NCBI GenBank assembly: GCA_038230275.1
Contig: JBBRNO010000151.1
Span: 1 to 15,747, forward strand
Direction of reading: 5' to 3'
Length of the DNA stretch: 15,747 nt
Source: JANXXV01 sp038230275
GTDB taxonomy: Bacteria > Acidobacteriota > Terriglobia > Bryobacterales > Bryobacteraceae
This document shows, in pieces, positions 7,572 through 15,019 of this stretch. Both the position numbers and the translations under genes were made by a program. How positions within the stretch are numbered: position 1 is the stretch's first letter; every line of letters starts with the position of its first letter. The notes beneath the pieces are model-generated. The model was not told the origin of the DNA. It saw only the letters and a list, made by a program, of their open reading frames with translations, and did no database searches.

Positions 7572-7970
7572 GATCTTGTAAGATCCGTCCGCCAGCTTTT
7601 CGCGGTGTGCTTCATGGCAACCCTTGCAGGAACCAGTCACGGTCTTGAATGCAGCCGCAGCTCCGTCGGCGTCACCAGCAGCGGCGGCGCTTGCCACTTT
7701 CGCAGCGGCGGCCTGGGCATCCTTGGACCAGCCCGCAGCGTCGGCTCCACCCTTCTTTTCCCAGAATTCGGCGGACTGGCCGAAGATGTGTTCCAGCTTC
7801 TTCGCGTCTCCAACCACGGCGTCCAGGGACTTGGCTTCCAGGTTCTTGCGGATCGCTCCGACAGCCGGCGGAGCCGACTTCATCCAACCCTTATAGGCGT
7901 CTTCGTCCTGTGCCCAACCCATCGCACAGATTCCTAAGAACATCGACAATAGCAGTACTTTCTTTTTCAT
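7566..7970 (-). CDS. Cytochrome c'-like (class II type) protein
   Basis: This is a 134-residue exported heme protein. Residues 1-20 form a Sec signal (KKKVLLLSMFLGICAMGWA). The mature part is Ala-rich and helical, consistent with a four-helix bundle, and the single heme site CKGCH is at 115-119 near the C-terminus, the class II arrangement. AHREKL follows. The start is well supported: AAGGAG at 7974-7979 lies 3 bases before the ATG. Class II cytochromes bind small gases such as NO and CO, or transfer electrons; which applies here is not visible. It shares a 53-bp divergent intergenic region with the CusF-like gene, and its stop abuts the LssY_C gene. TAG is the stop codon. Confidence 0.85.
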   Translation of the reverse strand: MKKKVLLLSMFLGICAMGWAQDEDAYKGWMKSAPPAVGAIRKNLEAKSLDAVVGDAKKLEHIFGQSAEFWEKKGGADAAGWSKDAQAAAAKVASAAAAGDADGAAAAFKTVTGSCKGCHEAHREKLADGSYKIK

Positions 7971-8023
7971 AAACTCCTTTTGGTGTTTCCCGATCAGTCT
8001 ACGATATCAGAGAGAATGGAATC

Positions 8024-8323
8024 ATGACAAAATTTACCGCCGTGATCCTGTTCCTGGTCCTATCGGTCTCGTTTGCGCAAACGCCGTCGAAAAAGAAAGC
8101 ACATGTCCTTAGGGGAAAGATAGAACAGGTCAATGCGAGTACCAAGAGTCTAACCGTCAACCACGAGAAAGTGGAAGGGTGGATGGACGCGATGACGATG
8201 ACCTATGCCGTGGACAAAGAGTCGGTCCTGAAAGAACTGAAGGCGGGCGACCAGATCAAGGCGACTGTTTACGATGACGACTTCACGCTCTACGAGATCC
8301 AGAAGGATCAGCCGAAGAAGTGA
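8024..8323 (+). CDS. CusF-like periplasmic copper-binding protein
   Basis: A 99-residue protein with a signal peptide (TAVILFLVLSVSFAQ) and a small beta-barrel. The copper motif is visible in VNHEKVEGWMDAMTMTYAV: His47, Met57 and Met59 align with His36, Met47 and Met49 of E. coli CusF. Trp44 of CusF aligns with Met54 here, with a Trp next to it at 53, a variant seen in non-Cus members of the family. CusF chaperones Cu(I)/Ag(I) to efflux pumps, but no CusCBA pump lies in this window. Its last 41 bp overlap the 3' end of murB on the other strand. Only a weak ribosome site (GAGAGA) precedes the ATG. It may be co-regulated with the divergent cytochrome. Confidence 0.86.
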   Translation: MTKFTAVILFLVLSVSFAQTPSKKKAHVLRGKIEQVNASTKSLTVNHEKVEGWMDAMTMTYAVDKESVLKELKAGDQIKATVYDDDFTLYEIQKDQPKK

Positions 8324-9236
8324 ACCCGACGTACTGCACTTCCTCTTCGACACCGAAGCCGAAGCGGGCGCTAACGCGAGATTTCAAATCGTCGATCACT
8401 TCACAAACCTGCCGCGCCGTTCCATGTCCAGCATTGTAAATTAGATTCGCGTGATAATCGGCGACGTGAATATCGCCATTCTTCATGCCCTTCGCGTCCA
8501 CCAACTCCAGAAAGTAAGCTGACGGCACCTTACCTTCACGCACCAACTCCGGCGGCACTTGGCGCTGTACGGATTCAGGCAGTTCGGCCAAGAGCAGATT
8601 CTTGAAAATGCTGCCGGCGCATTTCATGGTTGACGGATACTTTTCATTGCGTACATTCCATATGCCGTCCGCTTTCGCGCGCAGTTCGGATCCATCGCCG
8701 GGAGCCAATTCCAAGGTGGTGGAGAAGATGATCCAATCTTTGCGTGCCTTGAAGATGCTGTCACGATAATGGAACCGGCATTCGGCGTTGCTGAACTCGC
8801 GCACGGCCAGCCCATCGAAAAAGCGCACCGACTTCACGCTTTGGTGAATGGACCGGCCATAAGCTCCGGCGTTGCCGTAAACCGCGCCCCCAACCCAGCC
8901 TGGAATTCCGGTCATGGTGTGAATGCCTGCCAGGCTCCGATCGATGGAGAAATCCACCAGATCCTGCAAAACGGCGCCTGATTCGGCGGTAATCAGAGTT
9001 CCTTCCGCGCCGATTCGATTAGCGGTATACCGCAGCACGGTGCCGCGGAACCCTTCGTCGGAAACTACCAAATTGGTCCCGCCGCCAATCACAAGAAACG
9101 GGCGGCCGGATTTGCGCGCATGTTCTATGGCCTGCTGGAAACCGTCCTCCGTTGCTGTGTCGATCAAGAAGTCAGCGGGTCCGCCTATTCCGAAACGCGT
9201 ATAGGCACTGAGAGGTACATCTTTCAGAATGGCCAC
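8283..9236 (-). CDS. murB: UDP-N-acetylenolpyruvoylglucosamine reductase
   Basis: MurB reduces the enolpyruvyl group of UDP-GlcNAc-enolpyruvate to give UDP-MurNAc in peptidoglycan synthesis, using FAD and NADPH in the cytoplasm. The 317-residue protein shows FGIGGPADFLI, PFLVIGGGTNLVVSDEGF (FAD site), TGIPGWVGGAVYGNAGAYG, the YRDSIF Arg, the CAGSIFKN serine and the C-terminal ARFGFGVEEEVQYVG glutamate, so the active site is complete. Length suits the shorter type II form. It starts with GTG, 8 bp after the upstream protease, and is likely co-transcribed with it. The last ~13 residues (after VQYVG) are an extra tail read from the region antisense to the CusF-like gene. Confidence 0.95.
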   Translation of the reverse strand: MAILKDVPLSAYTRFGIGGPADFLIDTATEDGFQQAIEHARKSGRPFLVIGGGTNLVVSDEGFRGTVLRYTANRIGAEGTLITAESGAVLQDLVDFSIDRSLAGIHTMTGIPGWVGGAVYGNAGAYGRSIHQSVKSVRFFDGLAVREFSNAECRFHYRDSIFKARKDWIIFSTTLELAPGDGSELRAKADGIWNVRNEKYPSTMKCAGSIFKNLLLAELPESVQRQVPPELVREGKVPSAYFLELVDAKGMKNGDIHVADYHANLIYNAGHGTARQVCEVIDDLKSRVSARFGFGVEEEVQYVGFTSSADPSGSRRA

Positions 9237-9244
9237 GCTACTCG

Positions 9245-11377
9245 TCAGGGCCGTGCAAACGCGCTATCGGGTATGCTCGGGTTCACCGCAATTTCGTCTA
9301 TCTTCAACTCGGCTCTTTTGGCGCCGTTTTGGGAGAGCACAGAATGGCTGGGGAATTTCACTCCGTTCACGTCTTTATAGTCGAGATAGATCTCTTCCAC
9401 TTCGCCGGGCGGGCCGAACAAGGCGCCGTTATACGCCCTTCCCGCCACCAGGTTTGTCGCAGGGTCGATAAAGAACTTCACCTGCATCTTTGCGGCGGGG
9501 TCGCTGATCAAAATCCCCTCTACCGTCTTTCCTCCGAGCTTAGATTCACCCAAAGCTTGAGCGGTAAGCCCGGCGGACTTGGCCAGCAGTCCGATGGTCT
9601 CGCGGAACGCTTCGTCTTTCGCTGCTGCCGCGCCGTCGGCAGGCCCATCCTGCACGTTGCCTCCCGCCTTCATCCAGACTTTCTCGCCGTCAAATCCCTG
9701 CATGATCTCGCCCATCGGCGTGACCATTTTCTGAAGTGACTTTCCCGATTTCCGCGTGGTCTCGGTCTTCAGGCTCATCTCGCCTTGGGGTGTGGTGACG
9801 GTGAGATTGGCCTTGCTGACCACACTATGGACCGCGGCCAGTTTGTCTCCGCCCATCGCCTCCCGGACTTTTGCCAGCAACTGCTTGCCTTTTGCCAGCG
9901 ATTCAGCAGTGGCGCCCGCCACCACGCTCGACTTCGGTTTCGGAATTGATATGTCGATGCTGGTCACCTTTCCCAGCGGCGTCACGGGCTGATCGAAATC
10001 GGACGCCTTGCCGACAATCAGCACTGCCAGATTTGCGGGATTCCAGTACTGCTTCGCTACACGCAGTGCATCGGCTTTAGTGACCTTGTTGATGTTTTCG
10101 TTGAACCGCTGCAGATAGTCGCTGGGATATCCGCTGTACTCGTAGTTCATCAGCCGCTGTACGATCTTGCTGGTGGAATCGAAATCGAAGGCGGTTCCTT
10201 TCAATATGGAGTCCTTGGCCAACTGAAATTCCTTATCGGTCAACTCGCTCTGGCCGATCTTCTCGAGTTCCTGTTTGATCAGATCCAGCGCCTTCATCGT
10301 CGTTTGCGACTTGGTTCCAGCCGATGCGAAATAGAGGCCTGGATGGTCGTACTGCGCGCCCCAGGCCGCGAATGTGGAATAGGCCAGCCCTTCGTCGCTG
10401 CGAACGCGGTTCATCAGCCGCGAACCGAAGCCCCCGCCCAAGGCTGTTGCCAATACCACATCGGCGTAGTAATCCGGGTCGCTCCGTTTCCCGCCCAGGG
10501 AACCGATCTGGATCTCCGATTGGTTGATGTCTTCTTTATTGACGATATACACACCGGTTCTGGTTTTCGCAGCCGGGTCCACTTCCGGAACCTTCGGTTT
10601 CGGACGGCCGCCGCGTGCCCAGGATCCAAACTCTTTTTCCATCTTGGACCGCATTTCGGCGGTATTGAAATCTCCCCACACGCCGATGATCACATTCTCG
10701 GGTTGAAAGTACTGTTTATGGAATGTCACCAGGTCGTCACGCGTGATGGAATTCACGGTGTCGTACTGAGGAAGCCTGGAATAAGCGCTATCGGGACCGT
10801 AGATTAGCCGGGCGAACTCCCGCTGCGAGATGGCATGGCTGCTTTCATTCCGCCGTGCGATCGCATCGCGAAGTTCGGTCTTCACCAGATCCACTTTTTC
10901 CTCCGGGAATGAGGGGTTGCGCAGGATATCGGAAAGGATGGGCAGAGCTTTGTCGACGTCTTCCTTCAATACAGAGACAAAGGCACTGCCGGCGTCCGTT
11001 TCAATTCCGGTTTCAACTGACGCACCAAGGCGATCCAGCAGCTTGTCCAAGTCATCGCCGCTACGAGTGGCCGTGCCACCCATGCGCATTACGCGTCCGG
11101 TGATGAATCCGAGGCCCGCTTTGTCCGCCGGCACATAGCGCCCTCCGGTGCGGATCATGGCTGCCATCCCCACTGCCGGTAGCTCGTGATCTTCCAGCAG
11201 AAACAGCGTGATGCCGTTCGGCATCTCGATGCGCGTGGGCTGCGGAACCTTGACACTGCGCAGCGGCGGGTACTTCAGGTCTTTGTAGCTGACGGCAGGC
11301 TTACTCTGCGCCAGGCCGGCCACCGCGGTGATCAACATGTTGGCCAGCAGAGCAGAAAAAAGTCGAGTGGTGGTCAT
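9245..11377 (-). CDS. M16-family peptidase, non-catalytic partner, with C-terminal lipoprotein-sorting-like domain
   Basis: A 710-residue exported protein (signal LFSALLANMLITAVAGLAQ). Residues 40-480 are two M16 (insulinase/MPP) halves. Where the catalytic partner has H-x-x-E-H, this one reads GLGFITGRVMRMGGT, so the zinc site is absent. The substrate-pocket strand is kept (NRVRSDEGLAYSTFAAWGAQ). This is the pattern of the inactive subunit of heterodimeric M16B proteases. Residues about 485-710 add a beta-rich domain (MVTPMGEIMQGFDGEKVWMK, then KVFIDPATNLV-like and PGEVEEIYLDYKDVNGVKFP strands) resembling the outer-membrane lipoprotein-sorting (LolA-type) fold. This is a recurring fusion in acidobacteria, though I state that from memory. 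Its ATG overlaps the upstream gene's TGA (ATGA), preceded by GGAGG at 11382-11386. murB follows after 8 bp. Confidence 0.9.
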   Translation of the reverse strand: MTTTRLFSALLANMLITAVAGLAQSKPAVSYKDLKYPPLRSVKVPQPTRIEMPNGITLFLLEDHELPAVGMAAMIRTGGRYVPADKAGLGFITGRVMRMGGTATRSGDDLDKLLDRLGASVETGIETDAGSAFVSVLKEDVDKALPILSDILRNPSFPEEKVDLVKTELRDAIARRNESSHAISQREFARLIYGPDSAYSRLPQYDTVNSITRDDLVTFHKQYFQPENVIIGVWGDFNTAEMRSKMEKEFGSWARGGRPKPKVPEVDPAAKTRTGVYIVNKEDINQSEIQIGSLGGKRSDPDYYADVVLATALGGGFGSRLMNRVRSDEGLAYSTFAAWGAQYDHPGLYFASAGTKSQTTMKALDLIKQELEKIGQSELTDKEFQLAKDSILKGTAFDFDSTSKIVQRLMNYEYSGYPSDYLQRFNENINKVTKADALRVAKQYWNPANLAVLIVGKASDFDQPVTPLGKVTSIDISIPKPKSSVVAGATAESLAKGKQLLAKVREAMGGDKLAAVHSVVSKANLTVTTPQGEMSLKTETTRKSGKSLQKMVTPMGEIMQGFDGEKVWMKAGGNVQDGPADGAAAAKDEAFRETIGLLAKSAGLTAQALGESKLGGKTVEGILISDPAAKMQVKFFIDPATNLVAGRAYNGALFGPPGEVEEIYLDYKDVNGVKFPSHSVLSQNGAKRAELKIDEIAVNPSIPDSAFARP

Positions 11378-12900
11378 TTCGCCTCCGCGGTTTCGATGGG
11401 TTCAATTACGGCAATGGTCCGGTTCCCGGGTGTGAAGGTGGCCTTCGCTACCCGCTGAATATCATCTGGTGTCACCTTCTCCAACTTTTGCAAATAGAGG
11501 AAGAGGTTCTTCCAGTTCCCGGTGAGGGCTTGCCACTCGGCAAGCTGTCCCGCCATCTGGGTGTTATCGTTAAATTGCTTGATCAGGCCCGCGCGGAAGC
11601 GGGTTTTTACTCCGTCGAGCTCTTCCTTGGTCACCGGTTCGGTCTTGAGCCGGTCAATCTCTGTCAGCATTGCTTTTTCCAGTTCCTCATTTGTCTTGCC
11701 CGGTGCGGTAAAGGCTCCGAACAGGAATAGGTTGGGATACTTCTCGCCGGGAAAGCCGGGACCGCCGAAGGCATTCACGGCCAGTTTCTTCTGTTGCACA
11801 AGCGCGGTATCCAGCCGGGACGAACGGCCATCGGAGAGGATGCTGCCCAGGGTCACATAAACTGCGTGGTCGGGGTCGTCCGTGCCTGGTTTGTGAAAGC
11901 CCAGAATGAAAAGGCGCTGTGCGTTCAGCCGCACCGTCACGCGCCGTTCAAATTCCTGTGGGGGTTCCACCGTGCGGACCGGTTCCGGCTTAGGTGCAGT
12001 CGGGATGCGGCCGAAGTAAGTTTCCGCCATCCGCTTCATCTCCTTCGGGTCCACGTCTCCCACAATGCTGACAATCATGTTGCTGGGCTGGTAGTAAGTC
12101 TTGAAGAATTCCACTGCGTCCTTACGGGTAAGGTTTTGCAGGTCGCTCATATGGCCGATCGTCGGTTGTCCGTAAGGATGGGCCTTGTAGGCGACGGCGA
12201 GGAATTCCTCCACCGCTTTGCCGATGGGGTTGCTGTCGGTGCGCATGCGGCGCTCCTCCATCACTACTTCGCGCTCCTTGTAAAATTCCCGGAAAACCGG
12301 ATCGCGAAAGCGCTCGGATTCGAGGAAAAACCAAAGTTCCGCCGAATTTGACGGCAGACTGAAAAAGTAGTCTGTTTTGTCGCTGGCGGTGGATGCATTC
12401 AGGCCGCGTCCGCCAGCCTGTTCGATTGCCGTGCCGAACTCATTGCTCACCACAAATTGTCCGGCGGTATCCTGCGCCGCTTTGAACTCGCCTTCCAGCT
12501 TCTTGATTGCCTCGGGGTTGGCGCTTCTCCCTTTGTCACGCTCCTTCTGCAGAGACTTAAACGCGGCGTCTACCCGGTCGAGCGAATTCTTCTCTTCGGA
12601 ATAGTTCTTTGTCCCGATGGTGGAAGTACCCTTAAAAGCCATATGTTCGAACATGTGGGCCAGTCCGGTGAGTCCTGACTTTTCCTGCGCCGATCCGGCG
12701 TCGACATAAGTGTAGAACGAAGCCACAGGAGCCTGATGGCGTTCCAGTACGATGAACTTCATTCCGTTCGCTAGCGTGAATTCGGAGATACGGGACTGCA
12801 CCTGTTGAAACGATTCCTGCGCCTGGGCGGCGGACGTGATTGCAATTGTAGCCGCGACCACGAGGGCAAACGTGCGGGTTGACGTCGAGAATGGCATCAT
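11374..12900 (-). CDS. M16-family zinc metalloprotease, catalytic subunit
   Basis: A 508-residue secreted protease (signal to about residue 28, AAQAQ). The inverted zinc motif HMFEH at 82-86 (His82, Glu85, His86) is intact, and the downstream Glu ligand is likely Glu216 in EREVVMEERRM. About 130 residues separate them, against about 75 in typical members. The extra ~50 residues (about 100-150, Lys/Glu-rich) probably form a coiled hairpin inserted between the zinc-binding elements. The C-terminal half is the second M16 repeat, with LDTALVQQKKLAVNAFGGPG. It probably pairs with the downstream inactive subunit, since the genes overlap by 4 bp and both are exported. It starts at ATGATG (12900), with only a weak AAGAAG ribosome site. 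TATACT at 12927-12932 on the minus strand is a possible -10. Confidence 0.93.
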   Translation of the reverse strand: MMPFSTSTRTFALVVAATIAITSAAQAQESFQQVQSRISEFTLANGMKFIVLERHQAPVASFYTYVDAGSAQEKSGLTGLAHMFEHMAFKGTSTIGTKNYSEEKNSLDRVDAAFKSLQKERDKGRSANPEAIKKLEGEFKAAQDTAGQFVVSNEFGTAIEQAGGRGLNASTASDKTDYFFSLPSNSAELWFFLESERFRDPVFREFYKEREVVMEERRMRTDSNPIGKAVEEFLAVAYKAHPYGQPTIGHMSDLQNLTRKDAVEFFKTYYQPSNMIVSIVGDVDPKEMKRMAETYFGRIPTAPKPEPVRTVEPPQEFERRVTVRLNAQRLFILGFHKPGTDDPDHAVYVTLGSILSDGRSSRLDTALVQQKKLAVNAFGGPGFPGEKYPNLFLFGAFTAPGKTNEELEKAMLTEIDRLKTEPVTKEELDGVKTRFRAGLIKQFNDNTQMAGQLAEWQALTGNWKNLFLYLQKLEKVTPDDIQRVAKATFTPGNRTIAVIEPIETAEAK

Positions 12901-12932
12901 AATTTTGCTTCTTTAGCTGAAATTCCAGTATA

Positions 12933-12951
12933 CCGGGCCAATTGGGCCCGG
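12933..12951 (+). promoter_or_regulatory. GC hairpin overlapping the ribosome-binding site of the GGDEF-like gene
   Basis: CCGGGCC (12933-12939) and GGCCCGG (12945-12951) are perfectly complementary, with a 5-base AATTG loop. The Shine-Dalgarno GGAGG is at 12950-12954, so the right arm takes its first two bases. It leads to GTG at 12962 with 7-base spacing. In RNA this should be very stable and would limit ribosome access. As DNA, the same inverted repeat lies in the 61-bp divergent region and beside the TATACT at 12927-12932, so it could be an operator. Confidence 0.6.
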
Positions 12952-12961
12952 AGGCCGGCAA

Positions 12962-14017
12962 GTGAAAATTGGTGTTAAAGATGTCCCGAATCTGCCGATG
13001 AGAGCAATAGTGATGTCGCTGCTCAAACATGTTTCCGATCTTGATCGGATGGAGAGTATTCAAAAAGCTTCCGTCGCCGGATACGTGGCTGCTATTGATT
13101 GCATGGCCCAGTATCCAGTGGAAGTAGACCCGTCCATCACCGAACAGCACCAGCAGAGCCTCCGGGCGCTTCTAGCTCAGGTGTCCAGCGCGCAGGGTCC
13201 GGAATCGCTCTTGGAGACTCAACCGTTACTCCAGGCGGAGCTTCGCGACTACCGTGACAAGTGTGGAATGCGGTTGACTGGCCTGCGGCAGGAATTTACT
13301 TCCGCGCTCGTTTCCCTGCAGGAAGTAATGAGTACTTTCTCGTCATCGGGAAAAGATCAGGAACGCGATCTAAAGCAAGAATTAACCGCACTCGAGACGT
13401 TGGCGGCGGGCGACGACCCGGATCTTCTGCGGCGCGGCGTTCACTCAGCTGTCAAAGCGATCACCGAATGTGTAGAACAAATGAGGCGCGGGAATGACAT
13501 AGTCGTTGCCCAGTTCAGAGATGAAATTCGCACGATGCAACTTCGGATGGAGGCAGCCGAGGCTACTGCCGCACTCGACCGCGGCACCGGCGCCCTGACG
13601 CGATCTGCATTCGAGAGTCGGGTCCGGCGGGTGGTTCTCCGTGATGGACCTGTCTGCCTGCTAATTGTGAAGGTTGGAAATCTCCGTGATCTCCGGAGCC
13701 GCCATGGTAAGCATCTTTCTGAAGAGGCACTGGCAGCGCTGTTTCGCCGCGTTCGCGAAGACTTTGGAGAGAAGGCCGAAATTGGACGCTGGAGCGATGA
13801 AGCGTTTATGGTAACCCTGTTATCTACCAAACAGGATAGCCTTAAGCGAACCAAAGACCTGGCACAGCGACTGGCGGCTCCGTACATCTGCTTAGAAGAG
13901 GGCCGACGCTATACGCTGCACTTGAAAATCCACGTTGGGATCGCTGACGTACACGCTTCCGACGATAGTGATCGGTTCTTAGCAAGAGCAGAATCGCTTC
14001 GCGAATCGATGGCTTGA
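12962..14017 (+). CDS. GGDEF-like protein with degenerate active site and helical N-terminus
   Basis: A 351-residue protein without signal or membrane segment. The GTG start is chosen for GGAGG 7 bases upstream; a later ATG at 12998 has no ribosome site. Residues 1-200 are predicted helical, with Gln/Glu/Leu-rich coiled stretches and no family I recognise. Residues 206-345 follow the diguanylate cyclase fold (DRGTGALTRSAFESRV at 206, then VCLLIVKVGNLRDLRSRHG). The signature is SDEAF at 278-282 in place of GGDEF, and I see no RxxD inhibitory site upstream. It therefore probably does not make c-di-GMP; it may bind GTP or c-di-GMP, or act as a scaffold. The upstream hairpin suggests translational control. 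Confidence 0.82.
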   Translation: MKIGVKDVPNLPMRAIVMSLLKHVSDLDRMESIQKASVAGYVAAIDCMAQYPVEVDPSITEQHQQSLRALLAQVSSAQGPESLLETQPLLQAELRDYRDKCGMRLTGLRQEFTSALVSLQEVMSTFSSSGKDQERDLKQELTALETLAAGDDPDLLRRGVHSAVKAITECVEQMRRGNDIVVAQFRDEIRTMQLRMEAAEATAALDRGTGALTRSAFESRVRRVVLRDGPVCLLIVKVGNLRDLRSRHGKHLSEEALAALFRRVREDFGEKAEIGRWSDEAFMVTLLSTKQDSLKRTKDLAQRLAAPYICLEEGRRYTLHLKIHVGIADVHASDDSDRFLARAESLRESMA

Positions 14018-14057
14018 CGCGAAACATCCAGTCCGTGCGAAAAAGTCTTACGAAGTT

Positions 14058-14131
14058 TGGCTGGGAGGCAGGGATTCGAACCCCGATAAGCAGATCCAGA
14101 TTCTGCCGTCTTACCGTTGGACGACCTCCCA
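14058..14131 (-). tRNA. glnV-like: tRNA-Gln (anticodon CUG), CCA encoded
   Basis: Read on the minus strand, the 74 bases give a complete cloverleaf: acceptor TGGGAGG pairing with CCTCCCA, a D arm with GTC/GAC, an anticodon arm GCAGA/TCTGC with loop ATCTGGA and anticodon CTG, a TTCGAAT T loop, discriminator G and genomic CCA at 14058-14060. The weak first pair (T-A) is typical of glutamine tRNA. It reads CAG. It lies between the convergent GGDEF-like gene and the CHAD genes and might be in the tail of the ppx-CHAD transcript; no separate promoter is clear. Confidence 0.95.
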
Positions 14132-14178
14132 GTAAGACCTCCAGTTTACCAAACTCAAGCGCGCTCTCGCACCTTTTG

Positions 14179-14634
14179 TTACACCGTCTTCTTAGCCTGG
14201 ACGGTATCCGTTTCTGAATAGGCTTTCCAGCTCTCCAATTCACCCGGCGCATCAAATCGGTTGTTCCAATGAAGCACCAGTGCTTTTCGCCTCGATTCAG
14301 CCATCTGCGCCAGTTTTTCGCGAAGTGGATCCGCATCATCCAGCAATTTCAATAACTTCCGGACATTAACTGCATCGTTAATGTCTCCGAGGTATGTTTG
14401 AATCTTTCGCACCGCTTTCAGCCGTGTTTCGAGTTTGATGCCGAGTATCGGTCGAAACAATTCCAGCGTGTAGCGAAACTCTTTGGCGGCCAGCCGGAAC
14501 TCGTGCATCTGGTCCCAAGTCCTATCAGGTCTCATCGCCTTCCGTCCGGCGATGAAAAACTCCAACGTCAAGTCTGGCAACCGGGTTCGCAGGTTTTCCT
14601 GAACGCTTTTCTTATCTCGCCATATCGGTTTCAT
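14179..14634 (-). CDS. CHAD protein, C-terminal half
   Basis: This 151-residue frame holds the second half of a CHAD domain: WDQMHEFRLAAKEFRYTLEL, then ETRLKAVRKIQTYLGDINDAV. Conserved His and basic residues are present. CHAD domains bind polyphosphate through basic surfaces. The ATG at 14634 is preceded by GGAG at 14640-14643 (5-base spacing) and lies inside the N-terminal half, which ends at 14612, giving a 23-bp overlap. The frame is +1 relative to it. It may be made by coupled re-initiation, or the two pieces may be one gene broken by a single-base change (see findings). Ends with TAA. Confidence 0.7.
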   Translation of the reverse strand: MKPIWRDKKSVQENLRTRLPDLTLEFFIAGRKAMRPDRTWDQMHEFRLAAKEFRYTLELFRPILGIKLETRLKAVRKIQTYLGDINDAVNVRKLLKLLDDADPLREKLAQMAESRRKALVLHWNNRFDAPGELESWKAYSETDTVQAKKTV

Positions 14635-15019
14635 CAATGCTCCAGTCCAAACTCGATCCCCAGTTGCCAGCGCCCAGAACTTCCGCGAGCTCCAAGCGGG
14701 CACGCTCGCGCCGGTCTGTGAGATCGCCCGCCGGGAATCGCTGCTTCTTTAGAAACGAGAGGGCAATATCCAGATCACGGATCTTGCTCGAAAGCCGCAT
14801 CACCCGGCGCAGTTGCTTTCGCACCTTCTTCGTCGCCCGTTCCGGCACGTACTGTCCAAACACCGTTAGGCATTGGTTGAAACGCCGGATGGAAACACGC
14901 ATGTCGTGAACGGATTGCTCATCTTGTTTCACGGCCGCGCGGTGAAGCGCTTTTACAAGCCGCCCGAACAGTGCGGTGATTTGAACACGGGAGAATTCTT
15001 TCATCGGTGAGGAAGTCAT
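14612..15019 (-). CDS. CHAD protein, N-terminal half
   Basis: This 135-residue frame contains the first half of a CHAD domain: SVHDMRVSIRRFNQCL with the conserved HDMR and KKVRKQLRRVMRLSSKIRDLDIAL. It then stops (TAA) after a short unconserved tail (WSIDETDMAR). The ATG abuts the TAG of the ppx gene with no gap; GGAGG at 15029-15033 serves it. Full CHAD proteins have two such halves, and the second follows here in another frame. Removing one base from the C run at 14658-14661 would join them into a single protein of about 279 residues, a normal CHAD size. As a stand-alone protein it is plausible but unusual. Confidence 0.7.
   Translation of the reverse strand: MTSSPMKEFSRVQITALFGRLVKALHRAAVKQDEQSVHDMRVSIRRFNQCLTVFGQYVPERATKKVRKQLRRVMRLSSKIRDLDIALSFLKKQRFPAGDLTDRRERARLELAEVLGAGNWGSSLDWSIDETDMAR

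Noticed and set aside
10304..10807. 167-codon plus-strand open frame within the M16 partner gene
   Set aside because: Shadow of the strongly supported minus-strand gene.
14018..14057. Terminator after the tRNA (T-run near 14041-14045 on the minus strand)
   Set aside because: A run of five Ts is present, but the stem before it is only about 3 bp, too weak to call.
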